Positions 5,426 through 6,586 of a DNA stretch of 6,586 nucleotides are shown piece by piece; the stretch's first letter is position 1, and each line of letters starts with the position of its first letter. The notes under the pieces are model-generated. The model made no database searches. It had not been told where the DNA came from and worked only from the letters and a program-made list of their open reading frames with translations. The stretch is from JAHDNZ01 sp036721855 (GTDB lineage: Bacteria; Bacillota; DTU065): assembly GCA_036721855.1 (NCBI GenBank), contig DAIMKF010000055.1, forward strand, positions 1-6,586. Reading direction: 5' to 3'. The translations under genes and the position numbers were made by a program.

Positions 5426-6499
5426 GTGAGCTTTAATCAAAATGGGTTTATGCAAAATCTGTTTATAAAAACCAACCTGCTAAGCCGTTCAATTAGTGCT
5501 GAAAACCCAACCGGAGAAAAAGGCATGGGTGGAAGAGCATCGGAAGGAAATGCTAGCCAGGCAGCCAGAGATTTGGGTTTGGGTTGGAAAGTTAATCCTT
5601 ATTTAATCTTAAAACCACAAGAAGAGACTATCCTGGCCAAGATAGATGGACCGGGTATCATTGAACAGATGTGGATGACCCCACAAGGACCTTGGCGCAA
5701 CCTAATTATACGCATATATTGGGACGGACAACAAAACCCTTCTGTAGAGTGTCCTTTTGGTGATTTTTATGCCTTGGGTTGGGGAAAATTTCGCCAGATA
5801 GCCTCTCTTCCTGTTTGTGTAAATCCCGGTAGTGCTTTTAACAGTTATTGGCCGATGCCATTTCAAAGAAATTGTAAAATATCTATTACTAGCCTTAACG
5901 ATCATGATGTACTTTTTTACTACCAGATTAACTATGCCCTAGGTGATATTCCCGCTAATTCTCTTTATTTCCATGCTCAGTTTCGCAGAGTGAATCCACT
6001 GCCTTACAAAGAAGTTTACACCATTGTTTCTGACATTAAAGGTCAAGGTCAGTATGTAGGAACAGCTATGAGCTGGGGGGTTAACAACTCCGGTTGGTGG
6101 GGCGAAGGTGAAATTAAGTTCTATCTTGATGGTGATAAGGATTCCCCAACTATTTGCGGTACAGGCACAGAAGATTATTTTTGTGGCTCTTATAATTTTG
6201 AAAACCAGGAAACCAAGCAATATCAGGAGTTTACAACTCCCTATGCTGGCTTTTATATCTTAAAACCAGACGGAGTGTATCAATCTCAAACCCGTTTTAA
6301 CCTCTATCGTTGGCATATTACCGATCCCATTCGCTTTGAAAAAGATCTCGCCGTAACTATTCAAGCTTTAGGTTGGAGATCAGGGGGAAGGTATCTGCCG
6401 CTTAAAGATGATATAGCCTCGGTAGCCTATTGGTATCAGACCTTACCAACAGCTCCCTTTCCCAAACTACCAGATAAAGACTTTTTAGAAATAATATAA
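5426..6499 (+). CDS. DUF2961 / GH172-type glycoside hydrolase
   Basis: This 357-aa protein belongs to the DUF2961 family, part of which is now GH172. Studied members act on furanosides: difructose anhydride I synthase/hydrolase, alpha-D-fructofuranosidase and D-arabinofuranosidases. Family hallmarks seen: the N-terminal region with RASEGN (37-42), IDGPGIIEQMWMT (73-85), IRIYWDGQQNPSVECPFGDF (95-114), SYWPMPF (140-146), WWGEGEIKFYLDG (224-236) and GTGTEDYF (245-252). Acidic residues in the last two blocks (E227 or E229, and E249) probably include the catalytic pair. There is no signal peptide, so it should be cytoplasmic. The start is GTG with GGGAGGAG (5413-5420) 5 bases upstream; Met9 (5450) is less likely. 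It lies 14 bases after the GH4 gene and is probably translationally linked with it. A terminator follows directly. The substrate is unknown. Confidence 0.9.
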   Translation: MSFNQNGFMQNLFIKTNLLSRSISAENPTGEKGMGGRASEGNASQAARDLGLGWKVNPYLILKPQEETILAKIDGPGIIEQMWMTPQGPWRNLIIRIYWDGQQNPSVECPFGDFYALGWGKFRQIASLPVCVNPGSAFNSYWPMPFQRNCKISITSLNDHDVLFYYQINYALGDIPANSLYFHAQFRRVNPLPYKEVYTIVSDIKGQGQYVGTAMSWGVNNSGWWGEGEIKFYLDGDKDSPTICGTGTEDYFCGSYNFENQETKQYQEFTTPYAGFYILKPDGVYQSQTRFNLYRWHITDPIRFEKDLAVTIQALGWRSGGRYLPLKDDIASVAYWYQTLPTAPFPKLPDKDFLEII

Positions 6500-6527
6500 A
6501 AAGGTGCTTTCAAAGCACCTTTTTTTT
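6498..6527 (+). terminator. Intrinsic terminator of the sugar operon
   Basis: GGTGCTT (6503-6509), loop TCA, AAGCACC (6513-6519), then eight T (6520-6527). The A-run at 6498-6502 pairs with the first Ts, extending the stem to 12 bp. It begins within the stop codon of the GH172-type gene. The predicted group II intron starts a few bases further on. Confidence 0.93.
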
Positions 6528-6533
6528 GTCGTG

Positions 6534-6586
6534 GTGTGCCACGCATGGCGATTAACTAGACGGTGAAAGTCCGCTATGGGGGTATG
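6534..6586 (+). mobile_element. 5' end of a group II intron, probably class C (partial, runs off the window)
   Basis: GTGTG at 6534-6538 matches the group II 5' consensus GUGYG. Next, GCCA (6538-6541) and TGGC (6546-6549) form a small stem with loop CGCA, and CGG (6561-6563), TGAAAGT, CCG (6571-6573) forms the next one. This is the order seen in the domain I start of class C introns such as that of Oceanobacillus iheyensis (GTGTGCC, GCATGG, GGGTGAGAGTCCC, from memory). TAACTAGACGGTGAAAGTCC is a segment I associate with bacterial group II introns. It lies 6 bases after a terminator T-run, the class C insertion preference. CGTGG/CCACG (6530-6543) also makes a hairpin across the junction, so the exact 5' boundary (6531 or 6534) is uncertain. 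The ribozyme core, maturase and 3' end are outside the window. Confidence 0.7.

Noticed and set aside
5702..6220. Two minus-strand frames (67 and 93 aa) inside the GH172-type gene
   Set aside because: Both are antisense to a complete, motif-bearing enzyme gene and show no domain of their own.

Overview
The window looks like chromosomal DNA from a low-GC Gram-positive (Bacillota) bacterium, probably an anaerobic clostridial-type lineage. This rests on the AT-rich composition, the strong AGGAGG-type ribosome binding sites, TTG and GTG starts used with those sites, compact intrinsic terminators with long T-runs, and a stress protein of the YflT/17M type. The genus cannot be named from the sequence. 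All five full-length genes lie on the + strand.

Layout. Positions 1-343 are AT-rich and hold no convincing gene. The first ~55 bases resemble the end of an IS256-type element (weak), and a candidate promoter plus a small palindromic leader precede typA. typA (344-2191) encodes the ribosome-associated GTPase TypA/BipA. After 65 bases comes a gene for a glycine-zipper 'general stress protein 17M' relative (2257-2736). The spacer can fold so that the stress gene's Shine-Dalgarno is fully base-paired. A strong terminator (2735-2764) ends this first unit, which looks like a two-gene stress/translation unit.

A 366-base non-coding region (2765-3130) follows. It holds short repeats, a hairpin, a possible 9-codon leader ORF and an extended -10 promoter. 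It drives a second unit: an AraC-family regulator with an N-terminal cupin (3131-4054, TTG start), a GH4 NAD-dependent alpha-galactosidase-like enzyme with the CHSV motif (4089-5411), and a DUF2961/GH172 protein (5426-6499, GTG start). The spacing (34 and 14 bases) indicates one operon. The likely scheme is that the regulator senses a sugar and turns on two cytoplasmic enzymes that split an imported oligosaccharide. No transporter is visible in the window.

The operon ends in an intrinsic terminator (6498-6527). Right after its T-run is sequence that reads as the 5' end of a group II intron (from about 6534 to the window edge). Insertion just downstream of a terminator hairpin is the known habit of bacterial class C (IIC) group II introns. 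The intron body and any maturase lie outside the window.

No clearly new defence or mobile system is visible. The points most worth following up are the terminator-nested intron, the Shine-Dalgarno-sequestering hairpin before the stress gene, and the GH4-GH172 pairing of unknown substrate.
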